NCBI GenBank assembly: GCA_025927475.1
Contig: JAICLL010000021.1
Coordinates: 1-53,241 of the forward strand
Direction: 5' to 3'
Length of the DNA stretch: 53,241 bases
Source: Pirellulales bacterium
Lineage (GTDB): Bacteria > Planctomycetota > Planctomycetia > Pirellulales > JAICIG01
Under the pieces are notes generated by a model. The model made no database searches. It was given only the letters and a program-made list of their open reading frames with translations, and was not told the origin of the DNA. Made by a program: the position numbers and the translations under genes. This document shows positions 24,726 through 38,100 of this stretch, piece by piece (the first letter of the stretch is position 1; each line of letters opens with the position of its first letter).

Positions 24726-25160
24726 ATGACGCTCGGGCAACCGCCGTCCCATTCGGACTCGCTGCCGAACACACAAGTGTTCAACTCCGCAACCGATTTA
24801 GATCCGCAGCTTTTAGAAGACATCGTCGCGCATCTGGAAAAAGTCGGTGCGCAGCGGCAAGATGAACGCCGCAAGAGCTACCGTCAGCGGTTCCCGGTGA
24901 CGCAGCTTATTGCGCCGTTTTACAAGCGGATGCCCAGCCGCGACCAATTCACTTCGGTGGAGTGCCACGATATTTCGACCGGCGGCATCGCATTCTATTG
25001 GCCCGAAGTGCCCAGCTTCCGCAAGGCGATTTTCGGCCTGGGCGAACGCGAACGGCTGACCTGCGTGGCGGTGCAAGTGGTTCGCCACGTCCCGCGGCCT
25101 GACGAGCCGAGCCAGTTCCTGGTGGGCTGCGAATTCGTCGAACGCGTGGCGATGCGATAG
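24726..25160 (+). CDS. PilZ-domain protein
   Basis: 144 residues from ATG 24726. PilZ domains bind cyclic di-GMP through an Arg-rich motif and a D/NxSxxG motif. Here these are DERRKSYRQRFPVTQ (residues about 46-60) and CHDISTGGIAFYWPEV. The barrel ends in FLVGCEFVERV, as usual. The first 45 residues (LDPQLLEDIVAHLEKVGAQR) are a short helix with no known domain. No output domain is attached, so it probably acts by binding a partner. It converges on two further PilZ genes. Confidence 0.85.
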   Translation: MTLGQPPSHSDSLPNTQVFNSATDLDPQLLEDIVAHLEKVGAQRQDERRKSYRQRFPVTQLIAPFYKRMPSRDQFTSVECHDISTGGIAFYWPEVPSFRKAIFGLGERERLTCVAVQVVRHVPRPDEPSQFLVGCEFVERVAMR

Positions 25161-25193
25161 AACCCCGCGGTTAGAACCGTGCGGTAGAACCCT

Positions 25194-25517
25194 TCAGCGC
25201 AGGCGTTTCACAAAGGCACAGCCGACCAGGCGCCAGCCGCACTCGTCGCCGGCCAGGCCCTGGCAATGCACCACGCGCGCCGCCACCAGGCAGGAAGATC
25301 CCGGTGGGCCGCCGAGATCGACGGCCAGCAAACCGCTGGGCGGGCGGTCTTGAATGAGAAACGAGATACCCGCCGCCGAAAGGTCACGGCAACGGATTTC
25401 GCAGAACTCGTCTTCCTTTGGAAAGCTGAAGCCATCGTAAGCGGCGACGCGCCGCAAGCAGGTGTAGGGATGCCGCTGATGGCGCCGGCGTTCGGTATTC
25501 GCGCTTTCCGCAACCAT
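25194..25517 (-). CDS. Single-domain PilZ protein
   Basis: 107 residues from ATG 25517. TERRRHQRHPYTCLRRVAAY holds the Arg motif and CRDLSAAGISFLIQ the DxSxxG motif. The C-terminal strand WRLVGCAFVKRL resembles that of the neighbouring PilZ proteins. It is a stand-alone c-di-GMP receptor candidate. The 3' end faces the 24726-25160 gene across 33 bases that contain a small imperfect hairpin (25163-25184), possibly a shared terminator. Confidence 0.82.
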   Translation of the reverse strand: MVAESANTERRRHQRHPYTCLRRVAAYDGFSFPKEDEFCEIRCRDLSAAGISFLIQDRPPSGLLAVDLGGPPGSSCLVAARVVHCQGLAGDECGWRLVGCAFVKRLR

Positions 25518-25543
25518 GACTTTCGGTCTCGATCAAGCGTCGT

Positions 25544-26053
25544 TCAGTTCGTGGCCCCGTAAGCCGCCGCCCATCGCGCCGCGGCGTCGCCGTCGGGCGG
25601 ATGCACAAACCGCCCGGCGATTTCCACCACGTCGCCCACCTGCACCCAGCGCCCCACCTCGAGCAGCACCTCGACCGTGTCTTCGCCCGTGGGGCTGGTC
25701 ATCCGCAACCGCAGAAAGCTGGCATCGCAGACCTGCGGCACCAGCAGCGCCAACCCTTCGCTGGAAAGATTCCGCGCCAGCGCTACAAACGGATGTCCCT
25801 TCGGCTCGAAACGCTCATCCAGCGGATGCGCCAAGACCGGGCGAGTCGCGCCAAACCGCATGGCCGCACGACGGTCGGGATCGCCCGACTGCCAGCCGCC
25901 AAAGCCGCCCGCCAACCGCAACAGTTCATCGGTGGGAATGGTCAGCCGTGCAACCAGCTCTTCCGGCAGCGTGGCCGATTGAAGCAGTGTGGCCGATTGA
26001 AGATGCGGCACCGCGGGTGGCTCCCGTGACGAGGATGTGATTCGAGTCGCCAC
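25544..26053 (-). CDS. PilZ-like protein with GTG start
   Basis: 169 residues from GTG 26053. The start codon sits at the expected place and no ATG is available nearby. An N-terminal 50-residue region contains the duplicated HLQSATLLQSATLPEEL. A PilZ-like barrel follows, with DPDRRAAMRFGATRPVLAHP as the Arg motif and ARNLSSEGLALLVPQV as the NxSxxG motif, ending in EIAGRFVHPP. It lies 26 bases upstream of the second PilZ gene on the same strand, so they are probably co-transcribed. The linker between the two motifs is shorter on conserved residues than in the other two, so c-di-GMP binding is less certain. Confidence 0.72.
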   Translation of the reverse strand: MATRITSSSREPPAVPHLQSATLLQSATLPEELVARLTIPTDELLRLAGGFGGWQSGDPDRRAAMRFGATRPVLAHPLDERFEPKGHPFVALARNLSSEGLALLVPQVCDASFLRLRMTSPTGEDTVEVLLEVGRWVQVGDVVEIAGRFVHPPDGDAAARWAAAYGATN

Positions 26054-26100
26054 GTGAAGCCTAGGTCACGCGGGGCGGGAGTCAAGCCGCCACTCACCAC

Positions 26101-29100
26101 TCACGTCAACAGCCGCACCGTTCCCGGCGCCGGCGGCGCGGGCGAATTGCGGTATTCGGGCGTATCGATCAACTTGATCTGAATGTCGCGCTGCGAAGCC
26201 CCCGCGCGGAAGGCCGCCAGGTAGTCATTCAGCTCATTTTGCGACGGCTGCCGCTGCAAGTACTCATCGAAGAATTGGTTCGTGAGCAGCTTGTAGTTTT
26301 CATCGCTGGTCAAGAAGCCCATCACCACCTGGAACTCGGTCTGCTGCTGGGTGCCCAGCTGGTTGACCCAGTAGTTCAAGCCCTGCGTGTCGAACTGCCG
26401 GTTCAAGAGCCGCTCGTACAGCGCCTTGACCCAGCCGGTGTCGGTTCCGCCCGCCGAAGCGTAGAACTCGGGCGAGCTCATCATGCCGGCGATCACCCGC
26501 TCCGGTCCGCCGTAAACCTTCCACACGCTATCGCGCCAGTAGGCAAGCCCCTGTGGATCGGGATCGCGGAAGAGGAACTGCTTATAGTAATTGGTAATGA
26601 TCGGATCGAGCCGCTCATTGCTCTCGAAGATGCCCTGGGCGATGACGCTGTAGGGCTTGCCCTGCTCGATCTGCGTGGTCCAGAACTGCAGGCCGCCGGT
26701 GTCGGGGTCGCGGCCCAATACCTGCTCGTAGAGCTTTTTGACGATGCTCGCCTCGTACGAGATGATGTTCACCGTCGCCGTGTTGCTCGCCAGCGAGCCG
26801 TCGCTGGCCTGGAACGTGAACGAGTCGATGCCCGCGAAGCTCGGCCCCTTGGTATAGGTGAACGAGCCGTCGGGGTTGAGCGTCACGCTGCCGTAGGTGG
26901 GCTGGCTGATGATTTTGGCGGTCAGCGTATCGCCGTCGGGATCGCTGCTGTTGGCCAGCACGCCGTCGCTGGCGTCGGCCGAACTGCTGCCGCCGACGCT
27001 CAGCGTGTACGACACGTCCTTGGCCACGGGTCCGGCGTTGAGCGTGATGTTGAACGTTTGCGAAGCGGAGGTGTCTTGCCCGCCGTTGCCCGTGCCGCCG
27101 TCGTCGTGCAGCGACAGCGTGATCGCCGCCGTGCCGAAGGCCGTCGGATTGGGCGTGAAGGTGAGCGCGCCGGTGGCGGCGTCGACCGCCGGCGGCGTGG
27201 CAAACAAGCCGGGATTGGTGTCGCCGGTGACGTTGAAGGTCAGCTTCTGGCTGGCTTCGCTCGTCGGGCCGGCGGAGATCTTGCTGGCCCAGCCAGCGAT
27301 GCTCTGCGGGCCGGCGTTGTTATTCACTTTCACGTCGCTGCCGGCGGTGAACGACGGGGCGTGATTTACCATGTTCACAATCACGTCGATCACGTCGTCG
27401 ACCGATTCGCCGTGGCTATCGGTGGCCCGCAAATCGAGTTTGGATTCGCCAAACTGATCGGCCAGGAAGTGCAACGTTAGCGAGGCGTTGGCGGGGTCGG
27501 AACCCGACAGCGTGGCGGTAAGCAGACCGGGGTTGCTGTTGCCGGCCAGCGACAAGCTCAGGTGATCGCCGTACGGAATGTCGACATCGTCGAAGATGCC
27601 CGTCAGATCCTTATAGACCGCGTCGAAAGCGCTGTCCTGTTCCTTAACCGTAACCCCTGCGGTCAGCGGGTTGGCGCTCTGGCTGACCAGCGTCGGACGG
27701 TGCTCGACCAGGTTCACAAAGAGTTGGAAGCTGGCCGGAGTCGTGGGCCACACGGCCGTGGTGCCGTCTTTCGCGCCGTGGTCTTCCGCCTGCAGCGTGA
27801 TGGTAAGAGGCTGATTGGGCAAGGTGGCCTTGAGCGGCGCCAAGGTATATTCGAGCACGCCGGTCGTACCATTGACCACAATCTGAGGTTGGCCGCTGGC
27901 GGTGAACACCGAGGGGTCGCTGGGGGTCACCAAGAACGAAACCGTCTGGTTGGCCTCATTGGCGCCGGCGCCGGGGCTGATGTTGGTAATAAAGTTCGGC
28001 ACGGCGTGGAAACCCGAATCTTCGTTGACCGACTGGCTGCCCGACTGATATTGGAACGACGGCGGATCGTTGACAAAGTTAACCGTAATCGGGAACGTGA
28101 CCGTCGCCGAGGTATCAACACCGCCGTTGGCGGTGCCGCCGTTGTCGTGCAGGACAACCGTGATATTGGCGACGCCGTCCGTATTGGGTGCGGGAGTATA
28201 CGTCAAGACTCCCGCGGGCGAGATGAATGGTGCCGACTGGAAGAGTCCAGAATTGTCGTTGCTGACAATCTGGAAGTTCACCACCTGGTTCGATTCGTTG
28301 GCCTCGGCGGGGAAGATGCCGCTGGGGCTGATATTTGTGGCCCACTGGAAGATCTGCGGCCCGGCGTCCTCATTCACCGCCGGCACCGGCGCCGCGTGAG
28401 CGAATGACGGTGCGTCGTTGACGAAGTTCACATTGATCTTGAACTGCTGCAGCGGCGAAGTATCGACGCCGCCGTTGGCCGTGCCGCCATCGTCGTGCAG
28501 CGTGACAAACACCGTGGCAGAGCCGCTTTGGTTAGGCGCCAGAGTGTACGTCAGCGTGCCGGCGGAGTCGATCTGCGGCAGCGACGAGAACAGGTTGTTG
28601 TTGCTCGTCGAAATCTGGAACGTCAACTTCTGATTTTGCTCGATCGCGTCTTGGCTGCGCCCCGGGCTGATGCTGGTGGCGAAGTTGGATACGGTTTGAG
28701 TTGGCGAATCTTCGTTGACCGTCTGCGAGGCGCCCACCACAAAGCTCGGCGCGTCGTTGACAAACAGCACCGTGACCGGGAACGTCTCTGAGAACGTGTT
28801 GGTTCCGCCGTTGGTCTTATCGCCATTATCCGTGACGGTGATGGTGACGTTGGCCGTGCCCGAGCGGAAGGCCTTGGGCTGCAACGTCAGCGTACCGCCG
28901 GCCGCGGGGTTGGTGTAGCTGATCGTGGGGTTCGGCAGCAGCGTGGGGTTGTCCGAAGTCGCGGTGATGCTGACGATCGACTGCGTCGGTTCGTTCAGGC
29001 CGGTGCTGATGCCGGTCAAGTTGATCGTCTTGGCCGCGGCGTTTTCCAGCATGGTGACCGGCGCCACGGGATCGATGGTCGGCGGGTCGTTGATCTCGGT

Positions 29101-32100
29101 GACGGTGAACGGCACCGTGAGCGTGCTCGATGTGTTATTACCGCCGTTGGCCGTGTCACCGCTGTCGGTGGCAACAATGCTGAGCGTGGTGCTGCCGAAG
29201 ACATCGGGACTTAAGGCATACACCAGGTCGCCCGGCTGCAGGTTGAGCGCGGGGAATTTCGCCAGCTCGAGATCCTTCGGATCGGTGCCGACGACATACG
29301 GCGCGACGCTGAACAGCGAGCTGGTGCTGGGCGTGACGGCGTTGTTCGTCACGGTGACCTTAAAGTTCACCAGTTGGTAGAAGGGCGAGGTCGGGTCATC
29401 CTCAATGCGCTGCCCGGCGAAGATCGCCGAGGCGAAGCCGCGGATGACGTCGGGGCCTGGGTCACTGCCGCCCGCCTTGCCGCCGCTGCCCGGCACGGTG
29501 TTGTTTTCCAGCGTGGTCTCGCTGGCCGGCACGGCGAAGGTGGGCGGCTGATTGACGAGCAGCACATCCCACTTGATCGTACCCGAGGCGGCGCTGTAGG
29601 CCGTGGCGCCTCCGGTGGCGCCGGCGCTGGTCAGATCAATCGTGCTGGCCGGGGCAAGTCCATCCGTCTGGTCCCAGGCCTTGAACTGCAAGGTGGCGTT
29701 GCCCGCCGTACCCGCGTCGGCTAGGAAACGAACCGTATAGCTGCCGGGCAGCACAAGGGCACTCTTGGCCGAAACGGCGGGAAAATTCGTCCAGTCATTG
29801 TTGGCTCCGCCATCGGGCGAGTACTGCCACACGCCCGTTAGCGGGTAGCCGAGCGTGACGCCGGTCACGGCAATGCCAAATTGGGCGTTCTCGTCGGTGT
29901 CGAAGACGATCTGGGCCGGCGGAGTCGACAGCAGCGACGCGATCTGCACACCAGGATCAGCGGCCGGAGTCCGACTCGGCAACGATTCGAGGATTTGCTG
30001 CGCGGCGGGCGAAGCCAACAACTGCGGAGCATGATGGATCTTGGTAATGGTGATCGAGACGGAAGCCTGAGCGGTGAGCGACGTTTGCCCCAGCGGCAGC
30101 GCGCCAAAGTTGCCCAGGTCGTCCAGGGCGATGCTGAGCGTCACCGGGCTGAGCTCGGCCGATTCGATGGCCGGCGTGAAGATCAAGCCCGCCAGGTCGG
30201 CGTTCAGGTTGGCCAGCGTATCAGTGATGCTGATCGTCGCCGCGGTCTGGCCGCCCAGCGAGAGCGTGCCCGCGCCGGCCGGAATGCTGACGGTGAGCTT
30301 TTCGGTGGTGTTTGCACCAGCGGCGGCCTCGCTGGCATCGAGGTCGCTGACGCTCAGGCCGCTGATGGTGACGTTCGGGCTCGTATCGCCAACATTGACA
30401 ACTTCGCTCACGGTGAAGCCGGGCGTGCCCACATGGATCGCCGGCGCGTCGTCGACCGCCTTGACCGCAAGCGTGGCGGTGGCTGGCGTGGCCGGAGAAC
30501 TGAAAGGTCCGCTGCCCCCGGTGGCGCCGGGCGCCGTGATATCCACCTGACTGGGCGCCCCGAACAGCGACGGCGGATCGAACCCGCCGGTCGGACCGTC
30601 GAACGTTTCGTCCCAGGCGACAAACGACAGGGCGGGATCGCCGCCCCAAATGCTCTGATTCGCCGCGTTCGAGTTGAAATTGATATTCGGCACAAACCGC
30701 ACCAGCTCGCTCGGATCGAGCAGCAGCGCCGCGGCGGTCGATAGGTTGGCCGGGAACGGCTGCCATTTCACCCCGTCGGTCGAGTATTGCCAGGCGCCGT
30801 TGGCCGTCTGTGTGGCGCCCGTCACGCCGATGCCATACTTGCCGCCCTCGCCGGCAGTCCGCAAGTTAATCACGTCGCTCGCGGAGCCGGTGCCGCCCAC
30901 CAGCGACTGCAACATCGACATTACGGTGCTGCCAGGATTGCCGGTGGCGTCTTCATCAATCGCGGTGAACGAAAGCCCGCTGGTGACGTTCAGCGTTGGG
31001 AAGTCGACGGTCACGTTGACATCGAGGCTGGCCGTGGCCGTCGTGGCGCTGAACGGCGACGAACCGCTGGTGTCGCTGGCCAGGTTGGTCAGGTCGATCG
31101 TCGAAGGCGCCGCGGCGGCCGACGCTTGGTCAAAACCACTGGTGAGCAGATCGTACGTCTGGTCCCAAGCGCGGAAGGTCAACTTGGGCGCGCTGGCGCC
31201 CGTGCCGGTCATTTCGGGCTTGGGCAAGAAGCGGATGAAATCGCCGCCGTCCAACAGCAGCGCCGCGCTGTCGGACACCGCCGGGAAGTCGGTCCAACTC
31301 GTGCCATCGAGCGAATACTGCCACTTGCCGATGCTCGCCCCGGTGGCGCCGGTGATGGCCACGCCCAGTTTGCCGTCGTCCGCCTTAACCGTAATGAAGT
31401 TCTTCAGGCCGTTGGCCGTGTTGTCCGGGCCGCTCGTCGTGGTGCCTGAAATCTGGAAGCCCGGATCTGTCGGCTCACCCGGAACGTTGCTTCCCGAGTC
31501 TTCTGGAATGGCGGTCAACGTGATCGCGCTGGTGGTCAAGATCGGCGCGTCGTTGGCGGGCATCACATCCAGGCTGGCGGTGGCCGTCTGCGCGCTGAAG
31601 GGCGTGCTGTCGCCGACGCCTGTCTGGGTAAGATCGGCCGTGCTCGTCACGACCACGCCGCCGTTGATGGTCGTGGGCAGATCGTTCGTGCCGGTGAAAG
31701 CATCGAACGTCTGGTCCCAGGCCACGAACGTCATTTTCGGCGCGGCGGCGCCGGTGCCGCTGAATTCCCGATTCGGCAAGAAACGCAGCGAATCGCCGCC
31801 GTCCAACAGCAGCGCGGTCGAGGCGGTGGTGGCCGGGTCGATCGTCAACGGCCAGTTTTTGCCGCCGTCGAACGACACCTGCCAACTGCCGTTGGTCGAA
31901 TCGACACTCGTCACTGCGATGCCCAATTTCGCGTTGGCGTCGGTGTCTGCGGCCGGCAAAGAGATTGCTGATCCCAACGCCGCGCTGATGAGAAAACCAC
32001 TGTTGGCCGGTTCGCCCGGCTGGCCCGCGTCTTCGTTCATCGCCGGCAGCGTGACGGTGGTGGGGTTGATCACCGGCGCGTCGTCGTCGGGCGTGACCGT

Positions 32101-35100
32101 GACGGTGGCCGTGGCAATGTCGCTGGCCGAGGGCGCCGGCGGCGTGCCACTGAAAGCGATCTGGCTATAGGGTGTGCTCAGACCGGTGCCGTTGGCCAGC
32201 GTGAGATCGACCCCGATCGATCCGTCGGTGTTCGCGCGGCCCAGCCATGACGGGTCATCGGTGCCGTCCCAGGCGACGAACGAAAGCGTGGGCTTGGGCA
32301 GCGTGCGGGTATTGAACTCCTCGATGGGCTGAAATTTCAGCAGGTCGTTCGGGCCGAGCAACAGCGCCGAGCTGACGCTGGTGTTTGCTGGAATCGGATT
32401 GAAGGTGGCGCCGCCATCGATCGAGTAGTTCCAAGTGCCGCCGCCCATGCCGTCGATTCCGACCACCGCGATGCCATACGCGGCGCCCGGCGCCGCCAGA
32501 CCAATGACGTCGCTGGGCGGTCCCGCCGGATTCGCCGATGCCGAATCGAGCATATCGATGACCTTCGTGCCCGGATTATCATTCGTTCCCGGTATCTGGT
32601 CGGGCAACCCCGCGTCTTCATTGACCGTGATTCCCATGCCGCTGGTCTTCAGCAGCGTGGGCGCGTCGTTAACGGCGGTCACCTGGATCGAAGCGGTGGC
32701 AATCTGCGGTGGCGTGGCTGTGGCACTGTACGGACTGAAAGGCGTGGTGCCGCCGGTGTTCGCCGCTTGTGTCAAGTCGACGTTGAGCGGACCGGGCTGA
32801 TCGACGCCGCCGGTGGCAAAATCATAGGTCTGGTCCCAGGCGAGGAATTGCAGCGTCGGCGCCGGCTGCGCACCTGTGCCGGTGCTGCGAAATTCGGCCG
32901 CCGGGATGAACTCGACCAGGTCGCTCTGATCGAGCAACACTGGGCTGGTGGCCGACGCGCTCATCAGGCTGCTCCACATCGTGCCGCCATCGAGCGAGTA
33001 CTGCCACGTGCCATCGGCGGGAGGCCCCGCACCGATCACCGCGATACCATACGACTGCGCCGCCACGGCTTCCGTGGCGTGTAGGGTGATTACGTCGCTC
33101 TTGCTGCCCGTGCCGCCGTCGGCCGCCGGCAGCGATTGGAGCATTGTGGCCACCGATGTCGGCGTATCGTTCGTGGTATTGGTGTCCTCCGGGATGGACG
33201 TGAACGACAAATCTTGGGGAGCACCGGTGGCTGGGAACCTGGGATAATCGTTATCGGGCACGACATTGATATAAATCGCGTTAGTGCCGGTCTGCGACTG
33301 CGGCGGCGCCAGGTAGGACGGCGCAGGTGCGACACCGATGTTGCCGTTGTCGTGGGTGGTCAACATAATCGTGGCGGCGCCGGCGTACTCCCTCGCCTCC
33401 GTGAACTTTAAGCCAGCCAGTGCGATGTTGATGGCGGCCAGGCTGCCGGTTATGTCGATACTGGCGGTGCCGTTGCCGGTGGCGGTGGTCAGGCCCGATG
33501 TGTCGCCCAGCATCAAGCTGCCTGCCGCGGCTGGAGAAAGCGTTACCTTCTCCTCGAACAGGAAATTGGGATTGTTGTAATCTGGCCCGGTGGCGGCGAT
33601 GTCGGGATCGCTGACCGTAACGGTGAGCGCGCGCGCCAGTGGGTCGGCAGCCGTGGGCGTGCCGTTGAACACCACTGGCACGTCTTCGCCCGTGGGAATG
33701 GGGCCTGGCAGCGGAACGGTCGTGCCGTCGCTCGAGGCCGGCACGTTGTCGGCCGGCGGATCGTTGACGGCGATCACGTTGACTGACGTAGTGACGGTGG
33801 TGCTCTGAACCGGCGGCGGCGAATGCCCCTGATCGTTGACCGTAACCGTCAGCGTCGCCGCGCCGTTCAACGCGTCCTGCGGGAAATTGTTGTCTTGCAG
33901 GGTCGGCGTGCTGTCGGGCGAGAAGGTCAACCCATCGAGCGCCGCCACGATGCCCTCGGTGACCGGCACCGTGTGCGTGTCGCCCAAGGGAGCGGTGAGC
34001 GTTAGCGTGTCGGTGCCGTTGCCGGTGTCAGCATAGCCCGCCGCCTCGAATGCCGACTTGGCGAGAGGATTCAGCGTGAGCGTGCCGGTATTCACCGTCA
34101 GCGTCACCGTCTCTTGGCCGCCGTTGGCGTCGACGTCGTAGATGGTGATCGGATCGCCGCCCGCGGCACTGTAGGTTACCGAGGTGTGCTCGTAAATCGA
34201 TCCTGAAGTGGGCAGCGGCGCGCCGGCTGGCAGCGTGGCGTCGTAAGCCGCATCGACTTGCGCGGTCGTCGGCAGATTAACCAGCGGGGGGCTGTTGGCG
34301 GTGTTTGCCAGATCGAGCCGGAAGTGCGTGAAACCGCTGGCTTCGTTGGCCTGCAAGTTGTTGCCGGCCAGGTCGGTCACTGCCCCCGGCATGGAGGTCG
34401 GGTTGTATGGATCGAAGGCGCCGCTATTGTTGCCGTTGCTCAGGTAGATGTCGTATTGATGGCCGTTGAGCCACACGCCGCTGGCCGCCACCAGGTGGAT
34501 GATGTGGTTGTTGTTGTCGTAATCGAAAAAGTAATCGACGCCCGGCGTGAGCAGTCGGCCGTCTTCGACCACTTCCAGCCGGCTGGCAAGCACGCTGGCG
34601 TCATACACGCCCGGCCCCGTGCCGTCGCTGAATTCGATAGTGAACTCTTTCAACAGTTGGTTGCGGATGAAAACCGTGTTGCTCGATGGATTGAGATCGC
34701 CGGGACCATTGTCGCCGGGGGTCAGCAGCGCCGCGGTGAGACCGACCGACGGATTATCGACGCGTTCGATCGCCCCGCGGTCAATGAACACGTTCTGTCC
34801 CAAACCGGGGAAGGGCGAAACCAGGTTGTCGGGTACGCGCAACTGCCCATACAGATCGACGGCCGGCGCGATGATCGGCGAGGGGGCGATGCCCAACGGC
34901 CCGGTAACCGCCGTCATCTCGGCCCGGTCTTGCAGGCTGTTGATCGAGCTGTCGATGGCCTGCGAGAATTCTTTAAGATAGAAATTGGCCGTGCCGGGAT
35001 CGGTCGTGGGGTTGAGGAACAACGGAGCGCCTGATGCCAGGGTCAGCGCGAAGCTGCCCACGCCTGCGTTACTGGTGCTGTTGGTCGTGTCGTTCTGGAA

Positions 35101-38100
35101 CAGGTTCTCACCCAGCACCGGCTGCGACGCCAGTCCGTTCGACGAACCGTCGACGTTGATGCCGGTGTCGAGGTTGGCAACGATGTTGTTGAGCATCGTG
35201 GGGCTGGCATTGTTGGCCACGTTGATGCCAATCCCCACTGGCAAAGTGGTCTTGTTGACCACCGTTGTATAACCGCCATAAATCGTGTTATTCACGATCC
35301 GACCGAACGGCACCGCGGCCGTGCTGTTCGACTGGTCAGGATCGCCATTGAACGAGATGCCCGAGCCGGTGGCACTGACGCCGTAGATCAGGTTATTGAT
35401 GATCGTCACGCCCGGCGCCAGCAGGCCGTTGTCGAGCGTCGGCCCGTTGATGAGCGCGCCCTGATGCGGGTAGCTGGCGTTGTTGTCGCCCGGCAAGTAA
35501 TTGGCGCCGCCGCTGACGACGGGCACGCTGGCGATCGCGCCATTGTTGATCGCCGGCACGCCCAGCGCCGCGCCGTGGCCGCCGCCCGACACCGACACCA
35601 CGGGCGGCGAGGTGTAGCCGCTGCCGCCGTTGGTGATGACAATACCGGTGACCTGGCCGAGTTGGTTGACGGTGGCGGTACCTTGGGCGCCGCTGCCACC
35701 ACCGCCGCTGAAGATCACTTGCGGTCCAATCAACTGGCCGCGCGGCGACGCCTCAACTAGAATGCCGCTGTCCTGCGAATTGCTGATCTGGTTGCCGTAG
35801 AGAATCACCGCGCCTTGCGGGCGCGGCATCGTAGTGCCGCCAAAATTGGGCGTGAACTGGTCGGTCAGGCCCACGTCGTACTGCGTGAGGAAGCTGTTTT
35901 CCGGTTCGCCCGTCGGGAAAAAGATCTGCGGCGATCCAAAATAACCGCCGAAATAGCGATTGTCGGTTGGGCCTGCAACAGCATACCGCGGAATCTGCAA
36001 CGGCGTTTGCGCGGGGCCGCCGTTGGTCACGTTCTGGGCGCCGAATAGATCGATCAGGCCGGCCGAGTTGTTATCGCTGCTGCCGGTCTCGCCTGCCGAG
36101 ACGTTGAACGTGTTCACGTTGAATACCGAGTTGATCGCCATCTTGATGGCAGTGGCCATCTGCTGCGGCAGCGTGACCGCCTTCAATAGATTGGCGCCGA
36201 CCGGTGGTGCGTACTGGATTGCCACGTTACCGGTCGCGGCAGCATCGCCCTGGCGCACAAATTCGAATGCGAGCTTGTTCTTGCCATCGTCGATCATGAA
36301 CTGCTGGTGTTCGGCCAGTGGCATGTAGTCGAGTGTGGCCGAAGCGGACACAATGCCCAGATGGCCCGCCTCATCTTCGACGTTCTGGTCGGCCGATACC
36401 TTGACGGTAAAACCGCCCAGGTCAGTCAAGGCCGCCATCTGAGCGGCGGAGAGTGTGTAACTGGCCGTGACGATTTGTCCCTGCGGCTGGCCGGCGGCCG
36501 GATTGGCGCCGTAGGCGCGGTTGCCCGTGATCGTTTGCAAGAAGCCAAGAGCGCCGCTGAGCTGGGGAATGCTCACTGTGAATTGCGGCGCAACCGACAA
36601 GTTCGTGATCTTGGGGTCTGCCGTCATCTGTACATTCATTGACAGCGTCAGCTCGCCCTGGCCATCGAGCGTGCGAATCAACGTCGGGCTGTCGGTGGTG
36701 CCGGCCCCAAAGGCAAAGCTAACCAGGCTCGGCGTGATGGTGGCGTTGGCGCCCGTGGGAGTCTCGCTGAAATCAGTGTTCAACGAGAACGACGAATCGA
36801 GCCGGTCGTTGATGCTGAACGATTGGTACAGGCCGATGTCGGAAATGACATTGTTGACATTCTCGCCAAACTCGGCGCCGCGACGGATTTCCAACTCATA
36901 CGGCCCACTGAGAATCTGCTTGACGGCAGCCGCATCGGGGTTTTGCGGCACTGGGAAGTACCCGGTGTTCGCGTTGCCGCCAAGTTGCGCGGCATTAGTG
37001 ACCATTTCGCCCTGCCCGGCGAAGCCGACGATGATATCATCCACGTACCAGCCCGCGTGGTTCAGATTCTGTCCGATGCCGGCGCGGTTGTTCGGCTGTG
37101 CGCCGTCGTCGAAGTTGGCCCCGAATGAGTTGTCATAAGCGAGCGAATCGGGGTCGGCGCCCTTGTTTTCTTTGCCCTGAATGTAATTGCCGGGGCTGGA
37201 GGGGTTGTAAGTACTGCCCGAACTACTGAAGTCGAAGCGCAGCTCCAGATTCGTATCGCCTACATAGTTGCTCAGGTCGATGCGCGCCTGGCGCCAGCCG
37301 GTGCTGGTCGACACCGAGTCCCACAGCGGCTGCACCTGCTGCCGGGGGTCGCCCGAGCCAGTGTCTTCCGACGTGCTGACGTAGGACGGCATCTGCGTGG
37401 TTTTATCGAGTATTTTGGCGCCCCCAGGTCCGTCCTTCGGCGCGTCGGCCAGCACCGTGTTGTTGGTCGCCAAAAGCTGCCAGGTCTGGCCGCCGTCGGG
37501 CGAAACAAACACCCGCGCCGCGCTGTAGGGCTGCGGCGCGGTGTTCTTCACCGCATAATTACCTCCGGCATCGAGAAAATAGTCGAAATAGAGCGTCGGT
37601 TTTTCGCCCGCGTTGTAACCGCTCAGGCTGAACGCATTCGTGGTCAACGAGCCATACGCTCCGCCAGGAACGTCATAGCTGTTATATGGCGCGTTACCAC
37701 CGTCGTAGGTGGCGGTTTTGTAATACGTCGAGTCGATGGGCAGTGCGTTCTGGGGCGTGTTGGCGGTGTCGCCGTGCGCCTCCAGCCCGAAGTAAAAGCT
37801 ATTGGCTGCGGCTGGCGGCTTGTTGGGCGATAGCGCGTTGCGGCTCTGGTCGGGTGCGACGTTGATGCCCTGGTTCGGGTCTTGGTTGGTGCTGGTAACA
37901 TGCCACAGATTGTAGTCGAGCGTCGAGAACGCCAGGCTGACGTTGTTGTAGAGGTTCAGCGACTCGCCTGCGGCCGTACCAAACGTGTTACCACCCAAAA
38001 CGCCCGCCAATTTGATGTAACCCTGTCGCTCGGTGGCGTCGGCTACGGTCGGATCGTGGAAGACCGGCGCCATGGCAAGGTCGCCGTTGACGACCGGCCC

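Noticed and set aside
26239..27480. 413-codon open frame on the plus strand opposite the end of the giant gene
   Set aside because: Antisense shadow of the DUF4214 and cadherin-like region; no recognisable protein.
30674..32170. 498-codon open frame on the plus strand within the giant gene
   Set aside because: Its apparent repeats mirror the AWDQT repeats of the minus-strand protein; no independent start signal or domain.
27040..33245. Regularly spaced repeats that might be taken for a CRISPR-like array
   Set aside because: The period (about 345 or 555 bases) and degeneracy are those of protein domain repeats, and the whole region is one open frame. No CRISPR array or cas gene is visible in the window.
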